24,511 bases of DNA, taken from positions 1 to 24,511 of the IMG/VR virus record IMGVR_UViG_3300025276_004081; one strand, written 5' to 3'. The notes below the pieces were generated by a model, which was not told the DNA's origin, did no database searches, and saw nothing but the letters and a program-made list of their open reading frames with translations. The translations under genes were made by a program, and so were the position numbers. The number at the start of each line of letters is the position of its first letter. Within the stretch, counting starts at the first letter, position 1. The stretch is from a virus. Positions 15,356 through 22,035 of this stretch are shown here, piece by piece.

Positions 15356-15996
15356 TAACGTTTTCTCGCTACCATATTCCAACAAGGGTACGGTCCCGGT
15401 GCTGTTTTAATCTTTGGCAGTTCGTCTGGTACTAATTCTTGTATGTCAAAATTATTAAACCATCTTGTCATTTCAGCTAATTCAAACTGTGGCGGTGTAT
15501 ATTGTTCTGTTCCCATAGGTGACTCTTTTACTAATCTTCCGGATTGATTAATATATACTCCGTTTTCATTTAATGAATTGTTTACGTTATTAATGTATAT
15601 GTCTCTGTATTCTGGTGGCACAAAGTGAAATAGGCCAAAATCTATTATTACATCAAATTTTCCACTAGGCCATGTTTCTACTAAACTAGCACAAGTAAAG
15701 GTACAATTTTTATTATTGTGTGATATTGCTTCATTAATAGCATCTTGTGATATATCAAAACCAGTTACATCAAATCCCGCATTTCCTAAAAACAAACTGT
15801 TACGGCCACTGCCACATCCTATATCTAGTACACTTCCGGTTTCTGGAAAGTACTTTGCAAATGTTGTTAATAGTCGCGCAGGGATATATCCCCATGCAGG
15901 GTTTTTATCTTTATAAATGTTATTCCAAAACTCTGGCGTATTAACTTCATAAGTTTCTAAAGTCTTATTAACAGGATATTGATTAAATTCTTTCAA
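15355..15996 (-). CDS. class I SAM-dependent methyltransferase
   Basis: I choose TTG at 15996, six bases after a clear GAGG ribosome site and 14 bases inside the upstream gene. A second TTG at 16017 has no such site. The 213-residue product has the SAM-binding motif VLDIGCGSGRNSLFLG (about 57-72), a FDIS acidic loop after strand 2, FDVIIDFGLFHFVPPEYR (motif IV/post-motif) and a C-terminal GPYPCWNMVARKR. The fold matches small-molecule methyltransferases (TehB/UbiE-like). The segment before motif I, PEFWNNIYKDKNPAWGY, is typical of thiol/small-molecule members. The substrate is unknown. It sits just upstream of the B12-type radical SAM gene. Confidence 0.85.
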   Translation of the reverse strand: MKEFNQYPVNKTLETYEVNTPEFWNNIYKDKNPAWGYIPARLLTTFAKYFPETGSVLDIGCGSGRNSLFLGNAGFDVTGFDISQDAINEAISHNNKNCTFTCASLVETWPSGKFDVIIDFGLFHFVPPEYRDIYINNVNNSLNENGVYINQSGRLVKESPMGTEQYTPPQFELAEMTRWFNNFDIQELVPDELPKIKTAPGPYPCWNMVARKR

Positions 15997-16555
15997 AATC
16001 GGCCTCAGCTGTTTCAAATGTATCTTGGTATTCCCAACTAAGCATAACCCTTATTGAGTCTGATGTGTTTATAATATTATGCGGCTTTGATGTGTTAACT
16101 AAAGTTGGTACAGTTAGTATATGATCAAACAAATTGTCTGCATCTTTTATATAAGTTAAGTATTCATTAGATTTCCATTCCCTGTAAATTTCTCCAAAAG
16201 ACCCTTCAATTGAATCTACTTCTTGTCCTCCAGTAAAGAAACGTGTAACTTTTGTTTGGTCACAATTGAATACAGGAATGTTTACAGCTGATACTCTATG
16301 TTTATCAATATGAGTTAACCAACTTCCTTTGCTACACTTCATTAACTTTAATGCAGGTGCTAGTTTTGGATATCGATTTCTAATCATCCTTAATGTTATA
16401 TTATCTTCTGCACTAATAACCATTTGATCAGTAAAATTGTGTAATGCAAATGGATCAGGCATGTTATACCATTCTTCAGTTAGCAGTTTAGAGGCTAAAT
16501 CTTTAACAAAAGATAAATCAATGAAACTAGGTAATTCTTTTACATATCCTTTCAT
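15983..16555 (-). CDS. DSBH oxygenase-like protein, intact metal ligands
   Basis: A 190-residue protein paralogous to the next one upstream (16552-17103). Both start with a KxLPxFID segment, share the same helical N-terminus (PKLAPALKLMKCSKGSW here) and have the same core strands. Here the Fe(II)/2OG site is complete: His82/Asp84 (LTHIDKHR), distal His159 (SKPHNIIN), and Arg169 (DSIRVMLSWEY). It probably hydroxylates an unknown substrate. Start and upstream stop overlap as ATGA. Its tail overlaps the methyltransferase gene and supplies that gene's ribosome site. Confidence 0.72.
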   Translation of the reverse strand: MKGYVKELPSFIDLSFVKDLASKLLTEEWYNMPDPFALHNFTDQMVISAEDNITLRMIRNRYPKLAPALKLMKCSKGSWLTHIDKHRVSAVNIPVFNCDQTKVTRFFTGGQEVDSIEGSFGEIYREWKSNEYLTYIKDADNLFDHILTVPTLVNTSKPHNIINTSDSIRVMLSWEYQDTFETAEADFERI

Positions 16556-17103
16556 TCAAAATCCTCAAAATTTCCGCGGTACTTCCATAGCACAAAAAGA
16601 CTAAGCTCGTCTGAACTATTAACAAATTGTTTAGGCACACTAGCATCTATTATAGTAGTGTCATTAAGCAAATGGGTGTAATCCTTAGTTCCACCTGTAT
16701 GATACTGTGCCCAAGGGTTAGTTTCCCAGTATCCAAACTGTGCGCCTATATAATCTTCAACACCTTCGACTAGAGCAGAATCTTTAAAGAAGCTTATTGA
16801 TAGTTTAGAATTTTCTATTGGAATACAAAGTGTGCCTCCATTGTCGTTAGGAGTTGTACTAATTGGCCAAGTTCCGTTTGGGCCCATTTTTAATATTTTT
16901 AAATAGTTATCAAATTTAGGATATGCTGTTTTTATTACTTGCAATTGTTCATAATCATCTACCATAATTTTATAATGGTCTGTAAATGATTGAAGAGCTT
17001 CTGCATCTGTAAATTGTCTCCAATTATCATTTACTAATTCGTTAATAATGTCTTTTAAAAATGATGTATCAATAAATTTAGGCAATGTCTTTGCATATTT
17101 CAT
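16552..17103 (-). CDS. DSBH oxygenase paralogue lacking metal ligands
   Basis: This 183-residue sister of the 15983-16555 product keeps the overall sequence pattern (LPKFIDTSFLKDIINELV, YPKFDNYLKILKMGPNGTW, CIPIENSK, FVNSSDELSLFVLWKY). Every active-site ligand is replaced: the HxD positions read Ser82-Thr-Thr84, distal His becomes Gln159, and the Arg becomes Leu/Ser. The reading frame is intact and has a strong AGGAG ribosome site, so it is probably a functional non-catalytic protein, for example a partner, inhibitor or binding protein of its active sister. It is not an obvious pseudogene. Confidence 0.75.
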   Translation of the reverse strand: MKYAKTLPKFIDTSFLKDIINELVNDNWRQFTDAEALQSFTDHYKIMVDDYEQLQVIKTAYPKFDNYLKILKMGPNGTWPISTTPNDNGGTLCIPIENSKLSISFFKDSALVEGVEDYIGAQFGYWETNPWAQYHTGGTKDYTHLLNDTTIIDASVPKQFVNSSDELSLFVLWKYRGNFEDFE

Positions 17104-17627
17104 AATATTACTCCTTTTAAGTGCGTATCGTATATATCACAAACTTCACTGTATTGCTGTTCAAAACATAACTGGAATACTATCCTTGTATTATCATCTT
17201 GTGTTAAATGAACATTATGATTATATCCGCCTGTATTTAAAATTGCTCCTAGCCCATCATAGTTTACATTACACATAAATTTTTCATTGTCATCATAAAA
17301 ATATGTTGAACCGCAATCAGTAGTTAATGGAAAACTAATAACAGTTTGTCTAGGCATATATAGGTTTTCATATTCATTATACCTATTTTTATCCTTGTGT
17401 ATTTTACTGCCCGATTCAGATACACGTAACATTTGACATACACAATCTAACCCTGTAGTATTAAATTTTTGTATAGTACTAGGCAATTTAAAAAAACTTA
17501 TCTTATAACTTATATCTACAAATGCTCCTGGAGCAGTTGCTATTTCTATTAACTCCTCTTTTGTATTTTCCGACAGCATATACTTAACTTGTCGAAAATA
17601 TGGATCATAAGTTTGTAGCATATTCAT
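17100..17627 (-). CDS. DSBH oxygenase-like protein
   Basis: I choose ATG 17627 (MNMLQTYDPYFRQ); ATG 17621 is also possible. The frame extends upstream only inside the aminotransferase gene, which it overlaps by about 20 bases. The metal site would be His77/Asp79 (GSKIHKDKNR), with core strand RQTVISFPLTTDCGSTYFY, distal His137 or His140 (GGYNHNVHLTQ) and Arg148 (DNTRIVFQLCF). The pattern is that of Fe(II)/2OG oxygenases. It is similar in size to its two downstream neighbours, so three such genes stand in a row. The substrate is unknown. Confidence 0.7.
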   Translation of the reverse strand: MNMLQTYDPYFRQVKYMLSENTKEELIEIATAPGAFVDISYKISFFKLPSTIQKFNTTGLDCVCQMLRVSESGSKIHKDKNRYNEYENLYMPRQTVISFPLTTDCGSTYFYDDNEKFMCNVNYDGLGAILNTGGYNHNVHLTQDDNTRIVFQLCFEQQYSEVCDIYDTHLKGVIL

Positions 17628-18441
17628 CTTTTTTCTTTTCGTATTCTTCAATAAGCAGTTGTGTAACAGGTCCTGAATGTTGTGTTGCTGTAACGCCGCC
17701 ACTGGAACTTGCTATAAAAACTTCGTCTGCACTTATAAACTTTTCTTTTCTAATAGGACATCTAATAAACGATACGTTGTTTTCGTTTGCAATATTTTCA
17801 ACAACACTCATTGTAATACCTTTAAGAACATTTCTGTCTGCTGTGTAGATAACTCCGTTATCTACAATACCTACATTAAATCCAGGACCTTCAGTAATGC
17901 AGCCGTCGATATCAACTAAAACTGTTGTATCAAACCCTTTAGGACGATTACGTTGACTCATAGTTAATTCTATCCAAGCCATATTTTTAAATTCTTGTCC
18001 GTAGTAATCATCGTTAACTCTATTAGTATATTCATCTAGTACAATTGATACTACAGGTTTTTTACCAATTGGATAACTTGGTTTAATATACATAGCAAAA
18101 TTTATAGGACAGTTCTCTATATCTCTTGGATTGCCACTTGGCGGATATCCGCGCCAAACTAAAAACCATACAAATGCATTTTCAATTGTATTACGTTTAG
18201 CAAGTTCTTTAATAATTTCTAAAGTATCTACGTCTGGTAGTTCTAGTCCATAACGTTCTGCACTATTCTTAAAACGCTGTAAGTGTTTTTCATAACAAAA
18301 TGCTTTACCGTTATACACTGGCATAACATCATACGTAGCATCACAATGAATAAATCCAAAGTCTAACACACTAGGACCTATTTCTCCTAGCGGCTTATAT
18401 TCGCCATTTTTATATGCTACTAAGTCTAATACGTTAGTCAT
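17605..18441 (-). CDS. class IV PLP-dependent aminotransferase (BCAT/D-amino-acid type)
   Basis: The 278-residue protein has fold-type IV features: GPSVLDFGFIHCDATYDVMPVYNG at the start, KHLQRFKNSAERYGLELP (Arg56 region binding phosphate), WRGYPPSGNPRD, catalytic Lys152 (GQEFKNMAWIE), DGCITEGPGFNVGIV (Glu184 region contacting PLP nitrogen) and NVLKGITMSVVENIA. It would transfer an amino group between an amino acid and a keto acid, or deaminate/lyse (ADC lyase is a relative). ATG 18441 is used rather than TTG 18444, with AAGG upstream, overlapping the small membrane gene by 8 bases. Rare in phages, it implies a biosynthetic step needing an amine. Confidence 0.85.
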   Translation of the reverse strand: MTNVLDLVAYKNGEYKPLGEIGPSVLDFGFIHCDATYDVMPVYNGKAFCYEKHLQRFKNSAERYGLELPDVDTLEIIKELAKRNTIENAFVWFLVWRGYPPSGNPRDIENCPINFAMYIKPSYPIGKKPVVSIVLDEYTNRVNDDYYGQEFKNMAWIELTMSQRNRPKGFDTTVLVDIDGCITEGPGFNVGIVDNGVIYTADRNVLKGITMSVVENIANENNVSFIRCPIRKEKFISADEVFIASSSGGVTATQHSGPVTQLLIEEYEKKKDEYATNL

Positions 18442-18691
18442 CAAAATGTACCTTTTTTAATTGTGGATCATCAGGTAATTTTTGTTTAAGTTGTTTTAGT
18501 CGATTAATGCGCCATTCTAATAACTTAAAATCAAGAACCCAAGGAAAAATTGCATGTATTAAACTTCCAATACAAACAAATAATAAAAAGAAGAATTCAC
18601 TTATTGCAAGTTTAAAGTGCCAGAAATAACCAGCGTTAGGTTTGCCGGCTTTTATTTTTGCTTCTTGTAGATGTGTTTTATTAAACCACAT
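18434..18691 (-). CDS. small single-pass membrane protein
   Basis: An 85-residue protein with one strong hydrophobic stretch (about 27-50, ISEFFFLLFVCIGSLIHAIF) followed by PWVLDFKLLEWRINRLKQLKQKL, a basic amphipathic helix. It resembles small DUF6356-like membrane proteins (HAxFP at the end of the membrane segment), but the match is by eye. It would sit in the inner membrane with the basic helix inside. Its place amid enzymes suggests it could anchor the pathway to the membrane, which is speculative. AAGGT precedes the ATG. Confidence 0.7.
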   Translation of the reverse strand: MWFNKTHLQEAKIKAGKPNAGYFWHFKLAISEFFFLLFVCIGSLIHAIFPWVLDFKLLEWRINRLKQLKQKLPDDPQLKKVHFDD

Positions 18692-19235
18692 ACGTACCTT
18701 CCAATCTATTTCTTCTTGTAGAATATTCTTCTATGTTTAATCTCCATACAGTTTGTTTAGTATAGTATAACATCTGATCACCCATATTGTCAAGTATTTT
18801 CTGCTTTGCTAGCAATCCCATTAGTCTATGATTACGTGCGGCTTTTCCATTTGAATGTTCATGATCAATGTTAGTTGTAAGATATAACTTATTACTAGGA
18901 CACCATTCTATAAACTTTGGTATTATTTCACGTTGTGTAATACTATTCCAATCTCCCTTGCCTAACCCTTTAAACGTATCAGTTTGAGGCAACTCGCATC
19001 CTCTAAATAATATTCTCCATGCGTCTTTAGAAACTTCCGGCAAAGGATGACACCCTGCTACTGCTATAATATTATCTTCTTTGATTGCACAAAAATATTC
19101 ACCTTGTTCTTTACACCAATCAAATTTCATTGCTTTTAAACTAGCGTTATTTTCATATCCTAATTTTTTTGCTGCTTTACAAAAAGTTTCAAGCTTAGGA
19201 ACTAACTCATTTGTAATAGTTGTTATAAGCATCAT
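18681..19235 (-). CDS. GNAT-like acetyltransferase-fold phage protein
   Basis: A 184-residue protein with the strand order of a GNAT fold: EYFCAIKEDNIIAVAGCHPLPE (beta strands 2-3), WRILFRGCEL, LYLTTNIDHEHSNGKAARNHRLM (position of the acetyl-CoA-binding loop, although the R/QxxGxG/A motif is not clear) and DQMLYYTKQTVWRLN at the C-terminus. It may transfer an acyl group, or be a catalytically silent phage member of the fold. Two ATGs in tandem (19235, 19232) overlap the upstream stop. The second has the better distance to AAAGG. Assignment is tentative. Confidence 0.55.
   Translation of the reverse strand: MMLITTITNELVPKLETFCKAAKKLGYENNASLKAMKFDWCKEQGEYFCAIKEDNIIAVAGCHPLPEVSKDAWRILFRGCELPQTDTFKGLGKGDWNSITQREIIPKFIEWCPSNKLYLTTNIDHEHSNGKAARNHRLMGLLAKQKILDNMGDQMLYYTKQTVWRLNIEEYSTRRNRLEGTYVV
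18764..18793 (-). promoter_or_regulatory. possible internal sigma70-like promoter (minus strand)
   Basis: On the minus strand TTGACA (18793-18788) and TATACT (18769-18764) are separated by 18 bases, about 75 bases before the membrane-protein ATG. It lies wholly inside the GNAT-like gene. Chance in AT-rich DNA cannot be excluded. Confidence 0.3.
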
Positions 19236-19738
19236 TTACCTTTAACGCTAAACACTACATGCACCCTGTCTTCATTACGCGACAGCATTAAAGCAGAATG
19301 ATTTCTAGTTGCATCAAGATAATATAAATGCCCTAATTTATCCATTTGATGCATAGAATTATCTTCATTCATAAACCAACTATCTTTATTTGTAATAATT
19401 GGAATATGAAATCTAAAACTATCATCATAATGAAAAGATAAAGCTCTATTACTAGTGTGCATTCGCATAAATCTAACTCTGCCTACGTGCCAATCTTTTT
19501 TAATATATTCGTATGCATCTTCAACTACTGTTCCTTTAAAAATAGAATGTAGCCGATCCCATTTCCATTCGTCATCCGGCAAATAATTAAATATACTTCC
19601 TATACCGTCTTTTAAATCTGAGGATCCTCTAGATGTAATCATTATTTGATTACTACTATTATCAAGTGACTTATATACCTCTAATAGCCCTTGAGCATCA
19701 AATTGTGTATTTGTTTTATAAAGTTGTTCTATGGACAT
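19232..19738 (-). CDS. aspartyl/asparaginyl beta-hydroxylase-like oxygenase
   Basis: The 168-residue protein matches the Asp/Asn beta-hydroxylase (PF05118-like) core. RVRFMRMHTSNRALSFHYDD contains His103/Asp105, FRFHIPIITNKDSWFM is the conserved HxPI strand, GHLYYLDATRNHSALM has distal His147, and DRVHVVFSV has Arg158. Such enzymes use Fe(II) and 2-oxoglutarate to hydroxylate side chains, and smaller relatives act on free metabolites. The assignment to this branch is clearer than for its neighbours. It is coupled upstream to the SDR gene (10-base overlap) and downstream to the GNAT-like gene. Confidence 0.82.
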   Translation of the reverse strand: MSIEQLYKTNTQFDAQGLLEVYKSLDNSSNQIMITSRGSSDLKDGIGSIFNYLPDDEWKWDRLHSIFKGTVVEDAYEYIKKDWHVGRVRFMRMHTSNRALSFHYDDSFRFHIPIITNKDSWFMNEDNSMHQMDKLGHLYYLDATRNHSALMLSRNEDRVHVVFSVKGK

Positions 19739-20169
19739 ACTGTAATTTCTTTCACCCTATGTGGCTGTTGTAAAACCCAATCAATAATACCAACACAATA
19801 TTCAATACTCATCTTTTTATCAGTTACATCAGCTACCCTGGGCGAGTCAAAATATCCAAATCTTACATTAGTAGTTTCAATACCTTGATAGAATAGCTGT
19901 TCGTTTGCTTTATCTAATGCAAATTTTTCTACTTGATATATGTGCGGTTGTTTTTTAGATTGATCAGGACTATTAGAACCAATATTAATTATTCTTTTAT
20001 TAAGCTCTGCAGCACGGTATAATAACTTACTTTGACTAAATTCGCCGTACTCGTGTTTACAATTAATAAAAATATCACATTCTTCTAGACTATTACAATT
20101 ACCATACTTTTCTTGCAAGGCTGCTCCAAGCCCTCTCCGAGTTCCGGTAATATAAAATAAATTAGTCAT
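19729..20169 (-). CDS. reduced short-chain dehydrogenase (SDR)
   Basis: Only 146 residues against about 250 for classical SDRs, but the key parts remain: NAD(P)-binding TGTRRGLG (8-15), the INIGS strand with candidate Ser65, YQVEK (YxxxK; Tyr78, Lys82) and a following helix FALDKANEQL. After that comes TTNVRFGYFDSPRV, like the post-catalytic proline loop. The central strands and helices between the cofactor motif and the catalytic Ser are shortened. It would reduce or oxidise a carbonyl/alcohol with NAD(P)H. The catalytic residues are kept, so it is more likely a miniature enzyme than a broken one. Confidence 0.8.
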   Translation of the reverse strand: MTNLFYITGTRRGLGAALQEKYGNCNSLEECDIFINCKHEYGEFSQSKLLYRAAELNKRIINIGSNSPDQSKKQPHIYQVEKFALDKANEQLFYQGIETTNVRFGYFDSPRVADVTDKKMSIEYCVGIIDWVLQQPHRVKEITVCP

Positions 20170-21001
20170 AAAATCGTATATCCATTAGCTCACTTGTAGT
20201 TAGAGCGTTATAGTAGTACTTATCTGGTTGATCTTTGAAAAGTACCCCTAATGGAATATTACCGAAACTCTCTTTAGGATAGTCTGGATCAATTCCGCCT
20301 TCTTGCATCCAATCTCGAACTCTGTTTATAGTTTGTTTTTGGTATGGAAATTTAAGTGATTCAAATTCAATAAAAAAACTAGGTGAATAGTGTGTTAAAG
20401 GTACTGCTTCTTTTGGAGATCTTTTAGACTTGTATGCTTTAATATAGTCTTCGCCAACTGCATTGTAATTTAAGTAAAGTGTATATGGATATCTATACGG
20501 AGTAAACAACTTGTAGTCTTCGTCTTTAAACTCAATTTTATCTACATTAGGTACACTTGTTTTAGGTGATACCATTCTAAATCGTGTGCGTGGTGAAGTT
20601 TTCCATTCTAATTTAGTTTTAGATTCTGCTTGATGAATGTAATCGTTTAGTAAATCTCTATCTTTTCTTGTATTACAGGACCAGTGTTGTTTAGCAAGAT
20701 CTTCATATATATGATGTATGTCGCTAAGATCTTGCATAGTAAAATGATCACGACCGCTTTGCCTTGTATACTTGTCTGGTATTGTGTTATCTTTATGATT
20801 GTTAATAACATCAATTATATCAAATAATTTTTCGAAAGGATCTGTTTGATCTATACCTTGCGATGATAATTCATATACATGCTTTGACGGGACCAGAGTG
20901 TTGGTCTCTTTAATCATATTCCACCACCGCTTAACAAAATCATTATCGTTTAAATGGCAATCAAATATTGCACCATTTTTAAATATAAGATTCAGTCGCA
21001 T
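20162..21001 (-). CDS. unknown phage protein (about 279 aa)
   Basis: I use ATG 21001 (RLNLIFKNGAIFDCHLND); GTG 21007 is also possible, with GGAG upstream of both. The protein has a helical middle (DLSDIHHIYEDLAKQHWSCN) and an aromatic-rich C-terminal half (YRYPYTLYLNYNAVG, THYSPSFFIEFESLKFPYQ, YYYNALTTSELMDI). No motif that I can name is present. The C-terminal pattern could be a beta-sandwich binding domain. It overlaps the stand-alone SPASM-like gene, so it may belong to the same pathway. Confidence 0.7.
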   Translation of the reverse strand: MRLNLIFKNGAIFDCHLNDNDFVKRWWNMIKETNTLVPSKHVYELSSQGIDQTDPFEKLFDIIDVINNHKDNTIPDKYTRQSGRDHFTMQDLSDIHHIYEDLAKQHWSCNTRKDRDLLNDYIHQAESKTKLEWKTSPRTRFRMVSPKTSVPNVDKIEFKDEDYKLFTPYRYPYTLYLNYNAVGEDYIKAYKSKRSPKEAVPLTHYSPSFFIEFESLKFPYQKQTINRVRDWMQEGGIDPDYPKESFGNIPLGVLFKDQPDKYYYNALTTSELMDIRFYD

Positions 21002-21347
21002 CGCCACCTAACTCCTGTACTTGTGCTTTAACTTTTTGTTTAAGATCTATCTTTGCTCTTGTACTTTTATAACGAGTACTTTTAATGTCAGCAACGCAAG
21101 TACATCTATCTTTATAACACGAAATAAAACTTTTTGGAAGATTCCATACTTTATCGTCAACATGGCCTATTTTTCCTCCTACTTTACACGTGCCTCTAAA
21201 CATGCTTCCGTCTTGACGTATTTCAATACTTTCTAATCCTATGCCGCACATCCACCCTTCAAAATTAACTTGTTCATCTTTAACTAAATCGTTTGCCCAG
21301 CGGCTAGAAGGGTTACCTTCTTTATCATAGGTAATAATATCAGTCAT
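20979..21347 (-). CDS. stand-alone SPASM-like cysteine-cluster protein
   Basis: A 122-residue protein without a radical SAM barrel. It has five cysteines in the spacing of an auxiliary-cluster (SPASM/twitch-like) domain: Cys34 (GWMCGIGLESIEI), Cys54 (FRGTCKVGGKIGHV), then Cys77, Cys82 and Cys84 (SCYKDRCTCVADI). The same pattern forms the N-terminus of the product of 22032-22970 (Cys30, 50, 72, 77, 79). It probably binds an Fe-S cluster and works with the radical SAM protein encoded just upstream. A strong GGAGG precedes ATG 21347. The C-terminal 35 residues are basic and helical. Confidence 0.78.
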   Translation of the reverse strand: MTDIITYDKEGNPSSRWANDLVKDEQVNFEGWMCGIGLESIEIRQDGSMFRGTCKVGGKIGHVDDKVWNLPKSFISCYKDRCTCVADIKSTRYKSTRAKIDLKQKVKAQVQELGGDATESYI

Positions 21348-22035
21348 CGTATTCCTCCAATACTACATTTCTATATTCGTTGTCATTTAAAAAACGTACC
21401 TGTTCTTTGGTATATATTGGAGTATAACCTTTTTTGCCTGGATCAACTTGGCTTTTAGGACGAATCCGTTTCATATGATAAGAAATATCATGCTCTATAC
21501 AATATTTAACCATAGTAACTGCTGGTGGCCAATATTCAGGCTCCATCATTAAATTTAGACTCATACTTTTACCTTTATAAATTTTACAGTAATCACTTAC
21601 TGCTTTCATTTTAGGCAAAAACGTATCTGTTTCAACATATTCAAAATGACTGCTAAACTGTATTACATCAATAACACTTATTAATTGTACTAGAAATTCT
21701 TTTGTTCTACTACCATTAGTGTTTAGTCCTATCATAAATCTTCCATCTTCTTTTAGCCATCGGCAAAATTTTAAAAAATTAGGATTAACTGTAGGCTCAC
21801 CACCTGTAAACCAAATACGTATTTTTTTGTGTTCAGGTATATTTGCTTTCATTTTTTCTGCAATGCCAATTAAATTAGACAAGCTTCTATGAGGACTTTT
21901 CATATCATGTAAGCTATCTGCACAATAGCTACAATCATAGTTACACCGCTTGCCAATGTTCCAATGTATATAAAACATATTATGAGGCCTATCACTTTGT
22001 ATAGCAATTATATCCTTTGGTTCTACAAAACTCAA
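21340..22035 (-). CDS. radical SAM enzyme (231 aa), TTG start
   Basis: It starts at TTG 22035, overlapping the upstream TGA as TTGA, with AAGGA at good distance; no useful ATG exists nearby. The [4Fe-4S]/SAM motif is WNIGKRCNYDCSYC (Cys31, Cys35, Cys38), followed by FTGGEPT (76-82) and a GLNTNGS strand. It is a clear paralogue of the C-terminal part of the 22032-22970 product (shared WNIGKRCNYDCSYC, SPH, GGEPTVNP). It has no auxiliary-cluster domain of its own. The next gene encodes that domain separately. The substrate is unknown. Confidence 0.87.
   Translation of the reverse strand: MSFVEPKDIIAIQSDRPHNMFYIHWNIGKRCNYDCSYCADSLHDMKSPHRSLSNLIGIAEKMKANIPEHKKIRIWFTGGEPTVNPNFLKFCRWLKEDGRFMIGLNTNGSRTKEFLVQLISVIDVIQFSSHFEYVETDTFLPKMKAVSDYCKIYKGKSMSLNLMMEPEYWPPAVTMVKYCIEHDISYHMKRIRPKSQVDPGKKGYTPIYTKEQVRFLNDNEYRNVVLEEYDD

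Noticed and set aside
16552-17103. Pseudogene call for the ligand-less oxygenase paralogue
   Set aside because: The frame is intact, of full length, strongly translated by its ribosome site, and coupled on both sides, so retained non-catalytic function is more likely.
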